Assembly (NCBI RefSeq): GCF_040183065.1
Contig: NC_091117.1
Coordinates: 104,380,501 to 104,444,500 of the forward strand
DNA length: 64,000 nt
Direction: 5' to 3'
DNA from: Periplaneta americana
Lineage: Eukaryota; Arthropoda; Insecta; Blattodea; Blattidae
Shown: positions 34,967 to 47,762 of the stretch, one piece after another
How the letters are laid out: every line of letters begins with the position of its first letter
Position numbering within the stretch: position 1 is the first letter of the stretch
Made by a program: the position numbers and the translations under genes
Notes under the pieces: generated by a model
What the model saw: only the letters and a program-made list of their open reading frames with translations
The model's database searches: none
What the model was told of the DNA's origin: nothing

Positions 34967-35697
34967 TATCTCCGTTAATGTATGCAGACTGCTTGTTGGA
35001 GTACAACTTACTGGCAGCAGGCAGCTCTTCTTTCAGTCATTATTGTCCTCACTCCATTTATAATGATACTTGGAGAAAAGTAGTTCCCTGCTGCATTGAA
35101 GCAGGCCACAAGGGTAATGGTTTTTCCCTTTTCTTTAGAGTAAATGCAATGCACCACTTTGTGTGCTTTGGGTGTAATGACATCTTTCGCTCTTGTAATC
35201 ATTTGTAGGCCATTTTCATCAAGATTGAAGAGTCATTTTCATGAACTGTAATGCTTGCCCATATTCCCCCGAACATTAGCGCCCATATTACCCCGACATG
35301 TAGGGTTTACTTTGAACAGTTGGCACTACCGTAAACTATTCACAAAACAACTTCTGACGTAATAAAACGGCAGTTAAAGATGTGTATTTTGTATGTATAC
35401 TATTAGATTTAAACTATTTTCTAAAGTTCATGTGTAATCTACTGCATATAACATATCTAAAATAAGTATTGTGAAATTTTAGTATACTTGGAAGTTAATA
35501 CTCACGATTTAGATGGCTGTTTTAACAACAATACGAGACAGTACTGCATAGCGCGCATCGTACAGCAGCCATTACGATACTCTCACTTTATACTAACCGT
35601 TATTAGCGAAGAAACATAATTCTTTGCAAGAGTTTTGACATGAAAACTTAATATTGCCCATATTCCCCACGTGCTCATAGTCCCCCGAATTCCCTTA

Positions 35698-36798
35698 TGC
35701 AAGGTGTATGAATACGAAGGGAACTACCTCAGCGCTAGTTTAGCCCTAGTAACATATTAAACTAATCAGAATTCAGACTGGAGTACCGTATGAAACGAAT
35801 AAATACAATTGAAGTGTAGACATATTACATTTACAAGTGATACGTAGCGTTATGCTTAATTATCATGCATAATTGCGAATATAGAAATAGTGCTGATAGA
35901 ATAAACATAACCTATAATTTCAACACCTCAAAATATGCGTGCGATGCAACTTAAAATTGTTGAAACGTGCATAAATGAATGTGTAAGAATTTCGTAATGA
36001 AGCGTGCATGCTTTATTTCAATTAATTACAATCTAGATACTGTAACAGTAATGAAAACCATACGGTATAATTTTTCGTAATATACTATATGTATCTCGTT
36101 TTTAGTTCAAATTGTGTATATTATCAAACGTCGTATTATTTATAATGTAGGTTATTCACAAATAAAAAGGGCGCAATAATTTAAATTTAATAAAACAAAT
36201 ACGGTAAACTAACAATAATGGATTAGAGAAGAGTAACATCAGTAACGCTGCACTTAGGCCTAATCACAACTTACTTTATATGCCAGTCAATGTTTCACTT
36301 TCACGTGTATATTATTTATTACACATATTTAAGTTACTGTTTATAACACCAAAAATTCACTTAACCACATAAAGGGCACAATATTAATCGAAATTAAGGC
36401 AGGTGTTACACATAGGAACTTTGCCTGCAACAACGCAATTTTCACACCAAAAATAATATTATACCTTAAGTTGCAAGTGAATTATGTCTCAAGTGTCTCA
36501 CAATCACTGTTTCAAATTTTACTGATGCAATTACACTGCATTTCAGAGAAATATATGTTATTCTTCATGCACTCTAACTAATTCATATGGTTGAAAGACC
36601 GCCCTTCGCGATCAGCCGTTAAGCGAGTCACGTGGTATGCCTTACGGCCTGTATTAGATCACGATGGCAGTGGTGACTGTAGTCACTATAGTATAACAGT
36701 CTGTTCAGTTGCGAGAATTCGCGAAGGCAAGAACGGGATCGGGACGAGGTGGCTAACGTGCATAAGCCCAGCAGATTGCGCTAGCCTCATGTGAGCTG
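35698..36798. other. no gene recognised
   Basis: AT-rich to about 36590, then a more GC-rich ~200 bp directly before the next element. I see no coding or RNA signal. Confidence 0.5.
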
Positions 36799-36931
36799 CA
36801 GAGTCCGTGGATATCCAGAGTACCGCAATCGTTTGAGCCGGCAAATGCCGACAAATCCGCCATTGTTAGTCCAGCGCGCGCTATGCAGTATACAGTTGCA
36901 TAGGGAAAGAATGTAATTTAAGTGCAAAAAA

Positions 36932-37000
36932 ATGCAATGCTGCTGTGTTCAGAACTGTTCACAGAGAACTGAAAAAAGCGTACATTTGTTTTCTCTGTGA
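36932..37000 (+). pseudogene. THAP-domain N-terminal fragment
   Basis: The frame reads MQCCCVQNCSQRTEKSVHLF then SL and a TGA stop. The C-x3/4-C pair followed by a basic loop and a hydrophobic HLFSL strand matches the start of a THAP finger. It is very short and ends prematurely, so the call rests on this motif plus the 8-bp TSD of the surrounding element. Confidence 0.5.
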
Positions 37001-37827
37001 CAAGGTGAAAGAAATAAGGAAAAAGGAAAGAAGTGACTATAAATATAAAAAGGAACGATCCGCTACCTAAGCGAGCATACATTGTGAGATTAAAGAATGA
37101 CTGTATTTTGATATTTATTTTTTCAAAAATTGGGCCCCAAAATATTTTTATAAAACTAATCTAGAATTTAAGTTGTTTCAGCAATGATATTTCTACATAA
37201 AACAAATGAAAATGACGTACCAATTAGGATCAGTGTCAAATGTTTACCATCTTTTTCCCTTTCAAATCAAGCATTTCTGAATTTAATCCTATTTGCTATT
37301 TGCAAGAATGACATAATACATTTGTGAAAGTTCTGAATTCATTCTTGAGACAAGAATGTATTGTTTCGCTCGATTGGAAAATACAAAGACCGTAGAAACT
37401 AGAAACCATATTAAGGTTAGACTGATGTGAAATTTCAATTTTCTAAACTATTCTAGGTAAATCAATAAAATTTTGTACCTTTAATTTGTAATTTTAAATT
37501 GTGTAAATTTAGGTTTTCAAAAATTGCAGCCTTTGAAGTACGTCTAACCCCTGTTGGATTCTATGAAGAAATATTTCGAGAAGTCGAGAAGCTACACTGG
37601 CTCAATCGAAAATCTAATATAATACATAATGTATGAAATATAGCGTAATTTACAAAATGGTCGCAGAATTCAGAGTGGAGGTCGTGGACGGAGAATTTAA
37701 ATTAACAGTCAGAGCGCGCAGCCTTTTAAAAATGTGACCCTAAACAGCTGATAGACCGGTCGTATATCATGAAAATTGGCAGAAGGCATCTTTAGATCAT
37801 AAATGAATTTTTAAAGATAAAAGCTTA

Positions 37828-38007
37828 GGGTGCTATTCATAGACATTTCGCAGCACGCGCTACGAGCGTACTAAGCTAGCCCCGGCTATCCACTGGTTAC
37901 TATTACAGAATTCAAATCATATCCTATCGCTAACACTGGTTTATGAATACGAAAAACGCTGATCATCCACCGGAAGCCCGCGCTAAAAATGTCTATGAAT
38001 ACGGCCC
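37828..38007. mobile_element. 180-bp MITE inside the THAP/P-like element
   Basis: The ends GGGTGCTATTCATAGACATT and GGGCCGTATTCATAGACATT (right end, reverse complement) are inverted repeats of ~25 bp and continue with related GCGC-rich sequence. There is no coding sequence. The TSD is unclear, so the superfamily is open. Confidence 0.8.
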
Positions 38008-39148
38008 AAAGAAAGGATTTTTTTTTTACCAAAAATGATAAAATCTCACATCAATGTATCCTTGGGTACATTACACTGAAATTACTAACTTCCATACATT
38101 TACAGCTAAACTCACAAAATGTTTATCACTAGTATATCTGGTTGATAACTCATGTATAAAATTTCGTCTCTCTCTATGATAAGTGGTTTGCATTTTATTA
38201 ATAACATAATATAATTATATACTGTATTGCTTAATGCAAAAAGTTCTTGCGTCACAATTTACATTATTTTTCATTGATATTCACTTATAAGATTCTTTAT
38301 ATACATTGGAACAAACATTACTATTGGAATTTCTGTACAGCGAATGGGTAGCTAAATTACTAGGAATTTTTATGACTATAATTTTTTTTTTCATAATAAA
38401 AATTCTAGTAATTTACTTGTTAATTTTACAGCAACACCATATAGTAAGCTTTGATTCCATGTATGTAAGGAGCCATATAAGTGGAAATCACTTAAGAATA
38501 ATGTCAATTGTAGTGCAAGCGACTTTTTATATAAAACTGTTCAATATTTTAATGTAATAAGTAATAAAATGCAAACCACGTATCATTGGCGGATACAATT
38601 TTGTACACTTGCCACTATTAAGCAGATATACCAGTGATCAAAATTTGGTAAATCTAGCTTCGTAAGTATGGTAGTTATTGATTTCACTGTTGTGAACTCT
38701 TAAAACTAATAAACTTCGAGTAATTTCAGTATAGTGTCCCCTTATATGCGGAAGTCGGAGAGTTTGCACGAGGAATGCAGTTGGAAATGTTTAGATTTAT
38801 TATTATTTTATTTGCAACGTTGTTGTTTTCATTTGTTACTTGTAATTTATTAAGTTCATGCTGCTGTAATACCTATAACTCTTACGTTTATGAAGGAGTG
38901 TTTTGAACACTTAAATGTATATTTATGCTGTAATAATTATTAAATAAAGTTTCTATACATTAGTATGTTGACTGACAATAATGTTCTAAAATGTAAGAAG
39001 ATCCTTTAGAAGTTTTTGCCCTTAAAAATTAAAAATACCTGAGTTTTATTTTAAATATTCCTATCCTTAGCGTGTTGAAAAGGCATAACAATGGCAGCCG
39101 ACTCGGTGATAGCGCTACTCTGGTATATCCACGGACTCTGGTGAGCTG

Positions 39149-42100
39149 TAGAGCTAGAGCTCTAGTGAGCTGAGCGTGTCTAACCGACTAGGAGCAGAAT
39201 AGGAAGGGGAAGACTCCCGTCACGTGGTCTGAAGGAAGGCGTGATGACCAGAAATTGGTTTCTGCGTCGCTGACAAATTACATGGCGACATCTTCTTTCT
39301 ACCTTGAAAATTGACTTAGAAGCAACCATAATAAAAAATCGATTTTGAGTCTGATAGGTCCAGCGTCCTATCTCTAAATATACCGGTAACGAATTTAAAA
39401 GTAACTTAGAAAAACAAGATCGCCATATCCCACTACAATCATATCTGACTGCGCTGTTTTATGTAATACATGTAAGTAATCAATGCATCAATGATTACTA
39501 ATCATATCCCGTAATAACATTTCACTTTTGAAGCTGCGATACTAAATTTACATAGGTATGAAAATGGGTGAAAAGCAGAATTTATTGTGCTTAATAATCT
39601 GCGACATTGAAAATAGCCATCGTCATCTAACACCATAAAGAAAGTTACAATCTGTCGTGCTTAAAGCCTCACAAAGAAAGTTACTTTAGTCTATCGTGAT
39701 TATAACTCCATAAAGTTCGTTTGCTGGAATAATCAGCGCAGGCAAATCTAGCCTTTAAACATGAAGCAAAATGACGTACCGGTATAATCTCAGAATCGTA
39801 TGCAGGCACACGCTTAAAAGATATTCTATGTCACTGTTGCACCTCGCTTAAAGCCTAGAAATGCCCGCACAATGTGCACATGGGTCCGAATCGATACATA
39901 GCCTATATTGTACAATATGATACCTGGTGTGAAGCTGAGTGCGTCAGACACGGTGTGATGTCATGGCCCAATTTAGATTGCAAGCTAGGCATTGCATGTT
40001 TTCTATATGTCTATTTCCTACAGATGAATACTGACTTATACTCTTGAAAGTGACCACAACACTCTGTTTAAAAATTGTCTTCTTACGACAATGAATAATT
40101 CCTGTGGTAAAAAGCACAATTGCCTAAGAGAGAAATACATACAAAATACTGTAACTCAAACATCAAAACACATGCATAGGTATTAAATTTGTTGATGAAT
40201 ATTTACCAAACGTAACAAAGTCAGTTTCCCGTGATAGAAATATGTCCTTAATAGGAGTACAACTTATTTTGTCGGAGTGACGTACAGTCCATAGCGAAAA
40301 GCAAACGAATTTAAAACCCGAATCACATCACACTTGCAAACCATTAGCATTTTTACGCTTTAAAAAGTAAATTCCGTGTAAGTACTTTCTTCTTAATATG
40401 AAATGTTTTTTCGACTTACATGTAAAACTTAATGCTTTTTATTTAAAAAATAATTTGTATTACTTTTAGTCTGAAGAAGAACTGTTAAATTGAGTTATGT
40501 TATAGATAGACAATAATTACAAGTAAAATGTCTTTCATGTCCATTTTATTTGTGGCAGGAGACATGGGCCGTGTTGAAAGGTCAAAACTTCACCTGTCGG
40601 GTTTTTAATTCGAGTACCATACGCTCTAGCATAAATAACTACATTTACATAAATATCTACAGCACATGTTACATTATATATCAGCAGAATAATGGATAAA
40701 TATAAATTATTGGAATTAAAAAGGCATAATCTGCATTCACTGCACAATATAATTGAAATGAACAGTTTAAAACAGTAGGCTTAGATTACTCGATTTAAAC
40801 TAAGTACAGTAAAAGAACGGACAATACCCGTTTGCGACATAAAAAAGTCAGGATTTATGGATGTTACGTTAGTATAATACAGTATCAGGAAAATTAAGGA
40901 CTTCAATTAAAATTACTTTTCTGGTCACGATATATTTCTGAGACTTTTAATAAACGAGTTTCCATACACCTACTTACTTCAGTGGAAGGAAACTGCATTG
41001 TGCTACCACAGACACAAAAGCATTCTAAATGTGTGTGCATAGAATTTGATACGAAAACTTTAAGTTGTAGGCCTAATGACGTTTCTTTTGTAAAACCGAC
41101 CTGACTTATGCCACTAAAAATAAAATTACAAGCTGTTTACAGTACAAGCTTGGGTTAGAAACGGCCCTTCCAAGGTAATGGAGTCATATGTCGCGTTTTA
41201 AAAATTTTTTTCTACAGATATAGACCTAATGTTTTTTCGCATGTGTTATTTTTTGTAATGAAGTTATGTATGTGAACAAAGTGCTTTCATGGACAACACG
41301 GCTATGTACTTTCAAATAAGAATAAATAAATGATTAAAGGCGGCCCGTGCAAAATTAACTATCTTGTTCATTAAGTTTATATTTCGCGACCAAATCTTTC
41401 TACACGTCTGTGAGAATTTAGAATCCAGACCAAGAAAATTGTAGAATTAGTAAACATTGAAAAAATAAGAACAGAATGTCGCGGCTAGTGGGAAGGTCAT
41501 AAAAAAAACTTCTCCTTAGAAAGAAAAACAACTGGATAGGAAATGTTAGATAGCCAGAGACGTCCGTGAGATACTGTTGCGTTTAGATAGCTTGGCTGGT
41601 CATAACATTCTGCGCAGTAAATCAGACAAATCCATTTTATATTGCTAATGTGGGTATGTGGCTTAGTCACTGTAGCTCCTGTAGAGTTCACTTCTTTTCC
41701 TTGTGCAAATGCGTAATATACTAACTACTGCAGAAGTATTAGTACCGTAATGGAATAAATAAATACATTGTAGTTTACTTTATTGTGAGTGGAAGAGTGA
41801 AAAGAGAAGACTGTATTGTGTGACGTACGAATGTTTGGATAGCAGTGAATGGAAAAACTGTGATCGTTCATGAAGACTCAGGTACGTGACCAATGTTTTC
41901 CAACATTGCTATAACTTACGTCAGCATGCATGCAGTTCTCCTCCTTTCCCCTCCCACCTCACTGAATATGCTGAGAAACTGACTCACTCCACATCATTCC
42001 TACTCTCGCGCTTATGCGGCCAAGCTACCTACACACAACAGTACATAAATAGTGAGCTGAGGGTTAATATAAATTCGTATCTGACGTAATATAATATACC

Positions 42101-42855
42101 ACTAGCAAGCAGCAACACCGATTGCTTCTGATTGGCTGAAGTTTAGAAGTGGTCAAGATGTTGCCACTTAGACTACTGTAATTTATGCACAGGAATTGCA
42201 GCTATTATGATGTCAACATACGAGTGTTTTACATAGGTACAAAGAGCGTCATACGATGCTAATGTCGTGTAAGGGCCATGGTGAAGGTTAATCTATTCCT
42301 TTAACAATTAATTTTCTCCACTTGAAACGGAATAATTAATACTGTTCTACTGTTTACATTAGAAGCGATTACTCAAAAATAGGACTCAATAGCAATTAAA
42401 AAAAAAAAACATTTTTTGTACTTCTTCACAAGGCGCATCTGGTCAGTAGAAAAAGGGCCGAGTCATAATTATATTTCCAGCATAAAATACGTAATTAATA
42501 TTTTGGTTGGTAGAAGAAAGGTCCAATTATTGTTTTTGGGACCTTATTTTAATACTGTATTTCAGTTTGTAGAAGAACGGACCTATTATTTACAGTTGGG
42601 TTCTTCTTCTGACAGCTTCTATTCATAAGATTGTTACTTCATTAGTATAACTCACGAGAGAACCTAATAAAAATGCATATTATTTTAAGCTAATTTTCGT
42701 TCGTTTTAAGAAATATGGTGGTAGCAGTTCGTTTCGCTTTTTCCTCGTTTATGAAATACATTGACTTGAAAATCGTTGCTATTTATACTACTTCATGTGC
42801 GCACTCGGATCCTCATAGCTCCGCGACACCGTATCACAGCTCTCGCATTAATGCT
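39149..42855. other. no gene recognised in 3.7 kb
   Basis: AT-rich sequence with scattered homopolymers (for example A12 at about 42399). I searched for TIR pairs, protein motifs and tRNA-like folds and found none. It could be old transposon debris or intergenic sequence. Confidence 0.5.
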
Positions 42856-42859
42856 CTAG

Positions 42860-43620
42860 TCAATTTTTTTTTCTCTTAACTCACATTAATACAGCAATAA
42901 TGTAACCCATGGCATCTTTCACTCATTCTTACACCGTCCAAATCCATAGGTACTTATACATATGGAAGTCTAGGAACACGAATGTACATACTATGCTTTC
43001 GAGAACCGAAAGGGGAATTTGGACATAAAGTAAAACAACGTGTAGATGAAGATAATCCATTTAATGCCGTGGTCGATGCAAGTAGTTCCGGTAAACTGAC
43101 AAAAAATGACGTGAGAAGATGGTTAAGAGATGTATTTGCCCCGGATGTTAAGAAAGCTATACTACTACTTCTGGATTCTTGGAGAGGTCAGATAGATGAC
43201 ACTATATTTACTGATCAAGAAGTAAACAATACTTTACATGGTAAGACAAAACAATCCCTCCAAAAACTACAATCTTTGCATGTGTATTTTTTTAGGTAAC
43301 ATAAAATTGTAATTCGAAGGCTAGAAGAGTATTTCAGACATAAAATTATCTGTGAGAACATTCCAGACACGCTGCGCGATAGGGGCTTCATAATGACATT
43401 ACATTGTTGTGTATCACCAATTTCATTTACCTATCCTCAAAGACATGCTAAAATACGCGTGGCAGAGGTGTGGATATGTACGGAGAAATATGTGAGAAAG
43501 TTTGATAACGTTCTTGCAACAATGTTGCATGTTGGAAAGAGTATGTGTTTTTCAGAAGAGTGTGAAAAACCAGACTATATAAAATGTTTGTACTGTTCAA
43601 TGGCTCTTTGTCCCTTGTCT
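42860..43620 (+). pseudogene. DDE-family transposase fragment, superfamily uncertain
   Basis: The frame 42982-43299 reads LCFREPKGEFGHKVKQRVDE, SSSGKLTKNDVRRWLRDVFA and DVKKAILLLLDSWRGQID; just upstream, HSYTVQIHRYLY fits the start of the same domain. The 'GKLTK..V..W', 'LLLDSW.G' pattern matches a DDE transposase type common in arthropods, with the Asp of LLLDSW a likely catalytic residue. Further pieces follow in other frames: LKDMLKYAWQRCGYVRR near 43440 and a Cys-rich EECEKPDYIKCLYCSMALC near 43560. Stops and frameshifts are frequent. No TIRs found. Confidence 0.5.
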
Positions 43621-43699
43621 TTAAGTTCACAATATGGTATATTTTATAGTTGGAGTTTCAATTTTCTTAGTATGTCGTCTCATCTGTTTGAATTTACTT

Positions 43700-45378
43700 A
43701 ATGTAATAGTTTAGAATTTGATATGCGTTCAAATTATATTAATAGACTAATAAGGATTTAAGAGGAATTTTATTTATAAAATAGTAAGTAACATTTAGAA
43801 GAAAGACCCAATTCTGTTAGCTATAATTAAAAGCTTTTGAAGCAGTTGCAGAAAGAATAAAATTATATATCTTCTTGCAAGTGCTTTAAATATATTATGT
43901 AAAAGAAATGATTTTGTGTCGGCATTTGATATTTAGATATTTATTTCTTTGTCTCTCCTGTGATTTTTTAAAATGACGAGTTAGGCCCTTCTTTGAATAA
44001 CCGCTTCATTTCTGTAACGGAAACTCGTTCACTGACAGATTAATACAAAACAACACTGCTCGATGCTCCAGCGAAGACAGCTTGCTTTATTGATACGTAA
44101 CGAAATAAATGAGATTCAAATACTATTATAAATCGCTTGTAGAGATGAGGAGGCGAGACCTGGAATGTGAGCTGTGCGAGAGGGGAAAGAATGAGCTATC
44201 TGAAAGAGAGTTTGTTTCATAATGGCTAATATAATACGAATCTACAGACACGGAAATTAATCTCAGAATAAAACCTATCTTTCCCCTCCATATGCATTGG
44301 TGATATAGCTACGGTATATGATAAAGTCACGGGACAGGTCTTGCCTCCTCTACTGTACTTAGTGGATGTCTGACTTCAGCTTCTACGGTTGATGAAGTAT
44401 GGCGATAAGATACATACCGGTAATGAAGACGCTGCACAATCCTTTAAGCACATATTATGTTTATCTTGACACGACCTTCCGTGAGCTTTCTACGGTCAAT
44501 ACTTATAAAATATTAGGGAAAGCCACAAGACTGACTTTCGTGCGTTAGGTTTCTGCAATACACTCACTCACTTCGAGTAGACACAACCATAAAATCACTA
44601 ACTTGGGCTACAGCTTAACGGAAAATCTCGCTCTGTTGAAATGTTTACTTCGGAAAAGTGTGCGATTTGTTGACATTCAATGAGAAAATTCCTTCCACTA
44701 TCACATTCATCATCTTTCTGTTTACACTGTATCAGCCAAAGAGTAGTTGAACCCACCTCTTGTATGTGAATGAATATACCTTCGAAGCAGGAGTTGCGCT
44801 CCAAATGATACGAAAAAGTCTTAAAGGCTGTTATTCCACAGTATGCATGTTCAGCAATAGACGTACTCGTTTTTCTCTTCATCTGATGACAAAAGTATAT
44901 TTCACGTCATAAACGTTACACTTTGCTTACGATATTTGAGAGATATAAGAAGTCCAAATGTAATTTTTACTCGTTAAACAATATTATCGTTTTAATGAAC
45001 AGAAAAAAATTTTTGCTGAAGATAATTGACAAGTGTAGTTGCAAAACGCTTTCAGTCCATTTTTATGTAAGGACTGGACTAGTTTTTATATCCCCCGGTC
45101 TACGGACTGGGCGAGGTTTAAAGTGACATGCACAATAAGACAAACTTTTAGGTTGCTCCCTTAATATTAATTTCATATTCACTAACCATAAGTATATTCA
45201 TGTGAATTATTATCTTAATATCAGTTGTTATTGGATCCATCGGCGGATTAAATCAAATTTCAATCCGAAAAATTCTAACATATTCTTCAATTAACCATAT
45301 AGGGTGAATATTAGTAGCTATAAACAAGGATTTGCGTTGCTTTGGAAGACATTGATAGAGGACTTAAACTCAATCATA
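43700..45378. other. no gene recognised in 1.7 kb
   Basis: AT-rich sequence. I see no coding, repeat or RNA structure that I can support. Confidence 0.5.
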
Positions 45379-45380
45379 TA

Positions 45381-45919
45381 CAGGGTGGAAGTGAAATAAT
45401 CGTGCAGATTGAAAGGGACGCTAGGGTATACTTAAATGAATAGGAAACCTATATCATGTTTTGTGATTAAATTCACAGTTGATTAGAACAGTAAGTTGAA
45501 ACTTTCAGCAGTCCGGCAACATCGACACTAACACACTAATCTTTCTTCTTGTAATACAGTTATAAGAGGTCGACGAACTCAGGTCTCTCTCCATAGGTGA
45601 ACTACCTTCCATCTCCCTCTCTGACTACAACGTTGCAATCTGTACACACCGTTCAGTGGTTTGAAATTAATGTTTTTTAAATTACATTTATACATTTATA
45701 CGCCAGAGGGATAAATAATTCTTTATTAGATTTTCTATCGTTATGAACAAAAATCACGATCATACTCGCAATAGTTACCGAATAAGAGGAGGTTAAACAT
45801 TTGAAAAAAAAAAAAAAAATTCTGAGAAAACTCTACCAATATGGTATTACACCTTTCTGTTACATACAAATTGAGCTATTCGTTCTGAAAATCTGCAGGG
45901 TTATTTCACTTGGACTCTG
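45381..45919. mobile_element. non-autonomous Tc1/mariner-type MITE
   Basis: The ends CAGGGTGGAAGTGAAATAAT and CAGAGTCCAAGTGAAATAAC (right end, reverse complement) give TIRs of ~32 bp continuing GTGCAGATT/CTGCAGATT. TA flanks at 45379-45380 and 45920-45921. At 539 bp it has no transposase. An A16 run lies at about 45804. Confidence 0.85.
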
Positions 45920-45921
45920 TA

Positions 45922-47300
45922 TATGTGTAAATCATAAAAATGGCCAAATGGACTGAGCGAGTTTCGAGTCACAGTCTTCAATTATGAGGCTAAGAAAAGA
46001 AAAGGCAAATCTCTGTATAGGCTAGACATTAGGCTTGTTTGTAAGTGAATATTGCTAACCAGACTTTTCTACTTGCTACTTCTTTATCAGTTGGTTATAA
46101 CATCTTGTTTCAGCTATAACAAACCTTAAGTGACAATTTTTCTATGAAGAGTACTTGTGTATAGCTGGAATGAGTCCCAGAGAACGTTTCCGGTGTTACT
46201 GTCGGCCGACCAGCGAGGCTGCAGGCTTTCTTCCGCTAACACCGCTGCTTGCATTAACGTCTCACTGCGCTTCATCGGATTAAAATTTACGCATTAACTT
46301 ATATCCCTTCACATGTTAGCTATGCCTTGACAGCCGGCAGTAGAGGCACACAGTCAGTAAGCTGAAAATATGTGCAATTTATTAAGTAGTGTTTTGTTTT
46401 TCAATGATTATATATTCAGTGCATGAACGTGCACATATTTTGAAAACGTATATATGAAAAAAGAAATCGTGTGTCAGAGAAAAGGAAAAAGTTAGACAGA
46501 AATAACAAAATAAAACGATTATTTTTATTTATAGACTATCTCCATATAATCATCACTATTTAAAATAATTAAGGAAGAAATAAAAAAAACATAAATTCCA
46601 TACATATCATGGATATTTAATCAAATAAAAATGTTACAGAGATAGATAAATTCTCTAAACTCCCAGTTCCGTGTAGAAAAACAATATTAAATTTAGTCAT
46701 ATTTTGCAGAAACTTAAATAAAACATACGAACAGAAATTCGTTCTAGGCATAGGAACTGATGATGCGCGTAAATGATAGTTCCTTACGACAATGCGAATT
46801 ATGTATCATACAAGATGGACAACATTTCCAGCAGCTACTGTGACGAGGGTGAGTACCGAATGTTATTAACAAAATAGTACGCAAGTTTTAATCTGGCGAA
46901 GAAGCATTAGGAGTTTGTCGATGTCAACAGAAGCGATAGGATGGGATCCTGCGACTGGTCTACCAACAGAAACACCGGGAACGTTCGCTGTGACTCATGT
47001 GTTACTGGTTATAATATTATTGACAAAGAGGGGCGCTTCTATTCTTCTGAATGAAACAAAATTCATTATCTCGCTTTTAAAATACAGCATTATTTTCCAA
47101 CTTATTCTCCCATGTTAAGTATGTATCATTGCGGGGTGATCGTGTCCACCTGGTACTTAGCACCAGCGCTACATCATTAATGTTGAAGGAACGTAACAAT
47201 ATCTTGTGACAAAGTTCATTCTCTTGAAAGATTGCGAATTCATTCATTCGTAGTTGTCTGTCCAAAGGCAGGTCTTTCACCGTAAACCCAGCATTCTTAA
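45922..47300. other. no gene recognised
   Basis: AT-rich sequence downstream of the host gene's last exon. It may contain part of that gene's 3' UTR near its right end, but I could not place a polyadenylation site with confidence. Confidence 0.4.
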
Positions 47301-47309
47301 ATACGTTCC

Positions 47310-47496
47310 TATTTTCTGCTTTCCTCTTAGTCTCTGCATATGATCTATATATCTTAATGTCGTCTATCATCTGACAACTTCTTCTGCCCCGAACTCTTCT
47401 CCCGTTCACTATTCCTTCCAGTGCATCCTTCAATAGGCAGTTTATTATCCGCCAGTGACCCAGCCAATTCATTATGTAGCATAATTTGTGGCACAA
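47310..47496 (-). pseudogene. non-LTR retrotransposon reverse transcriptase C-terminal scrap
   Basis: The minus-strand frame contains LLKDALEGIVNGRRVRGRRS then CQMIDDIKIYRSYAETKRKAENR. This matches the last part of an RT polyprotein common in insect LINEs (WxGHV...ALEGxVNGRRxRGR...MIDDIK). The homology stops at AENR; the rest of that frame (to 47077) is not recognised. It lies about 270 bp downstream of the host gene's stop codon and would be transcribed with it if the 3' UTR is long. Confidence 0.6.
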
Positions 47497-47762
47497 TTCC
47501 TGCCTTCATCTTTTTCAGAGATGTGTAAAGCAGTGAGTGAAGCTTGACTTACATACTTTTCCTTAATCAAGGTATCTTCACATATCGTCCAGGGTTGAAT
47601 TTCGACCCCTAATTTATATAGAATCGGTATAAACTAAGCAACACAACACATCGCACATTTCTTCGGTCAGGAACTGAAACTCTTCCTCAGTGGGAGGACA
47701 ACCCGCGGTCCGTGCGGCCGGATGGCTCGCCGAACGTGCGAACTGCCTCGGCGCAGTGCTAG

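Larger units (their letters stand above)
33666..35230 (-). pseudogene. pogo-like DDE_1 transposase, split by a mariner insertion
   Basis: Minus-strand reading begins near 35229 with FNLDENGLQMITRAKDVITP (first catalytic Asp in NLDENG) and continues AACFNAAGNYFSPSIIINGV. A frameshift near 35035 leads to ELPAASKLYSNKQSAYINGD. The mariner element then interrupts (34966-34091). Beyond it the frame resumes FLIIKNFVAYFNISKHAPAI, LIVDGRDSHSCN (second Asp), LPPHTTALLQSADSGLFRPL (third acidic position) and VEFASIVKEAWDRC. The three catalytic acids are all present. The upstream CENP-B-like DNA-binding domain is absent, so the copy was internally deleted. Confidence 0.85.
33238..35695 (-). mobile_element. 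pogo-like DNA transposon, interrupted by a mariner element
   Basis: The ends are AGGGAAGTCGGGGGAATATG and its near-complement (AGGGAATTCGGGGG). TA flanks at 33236-33237 and 35696-35697. The sequence GGGGAATATGGGCA or its complement recurs subterminally (about 33413, 33431, 35258, 35278, 35657). Without the nested mariner it is ~1.58 kb. A DDE_1-type transposase is encoded on the minus strand, missing its DNA-binding N-terminus. Confidence 0.85.
36799..39140 (+). mobile_element. second THAP/P-like element family, non-autonomous
   Basis: The ends CAGAGTCCGTGGATATCCAG and CAGAGTCCGTGGATATACCA (right end, reverse complement) form TIRs of ~25 bp. A perfect 8-bp TSD, gtgagctg, lies at 36791-36798 and 39141-39148. 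A THAP-like start (36932-37000) lies just inside the left end. The TIR differs from that of the P-like pair at 16 and 30 kb, so this is another family. A 180-bp MITE sits inside (37828-38007). No transposase core is recognised in the rest of the 2342 bp. Confidence 0.85.
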
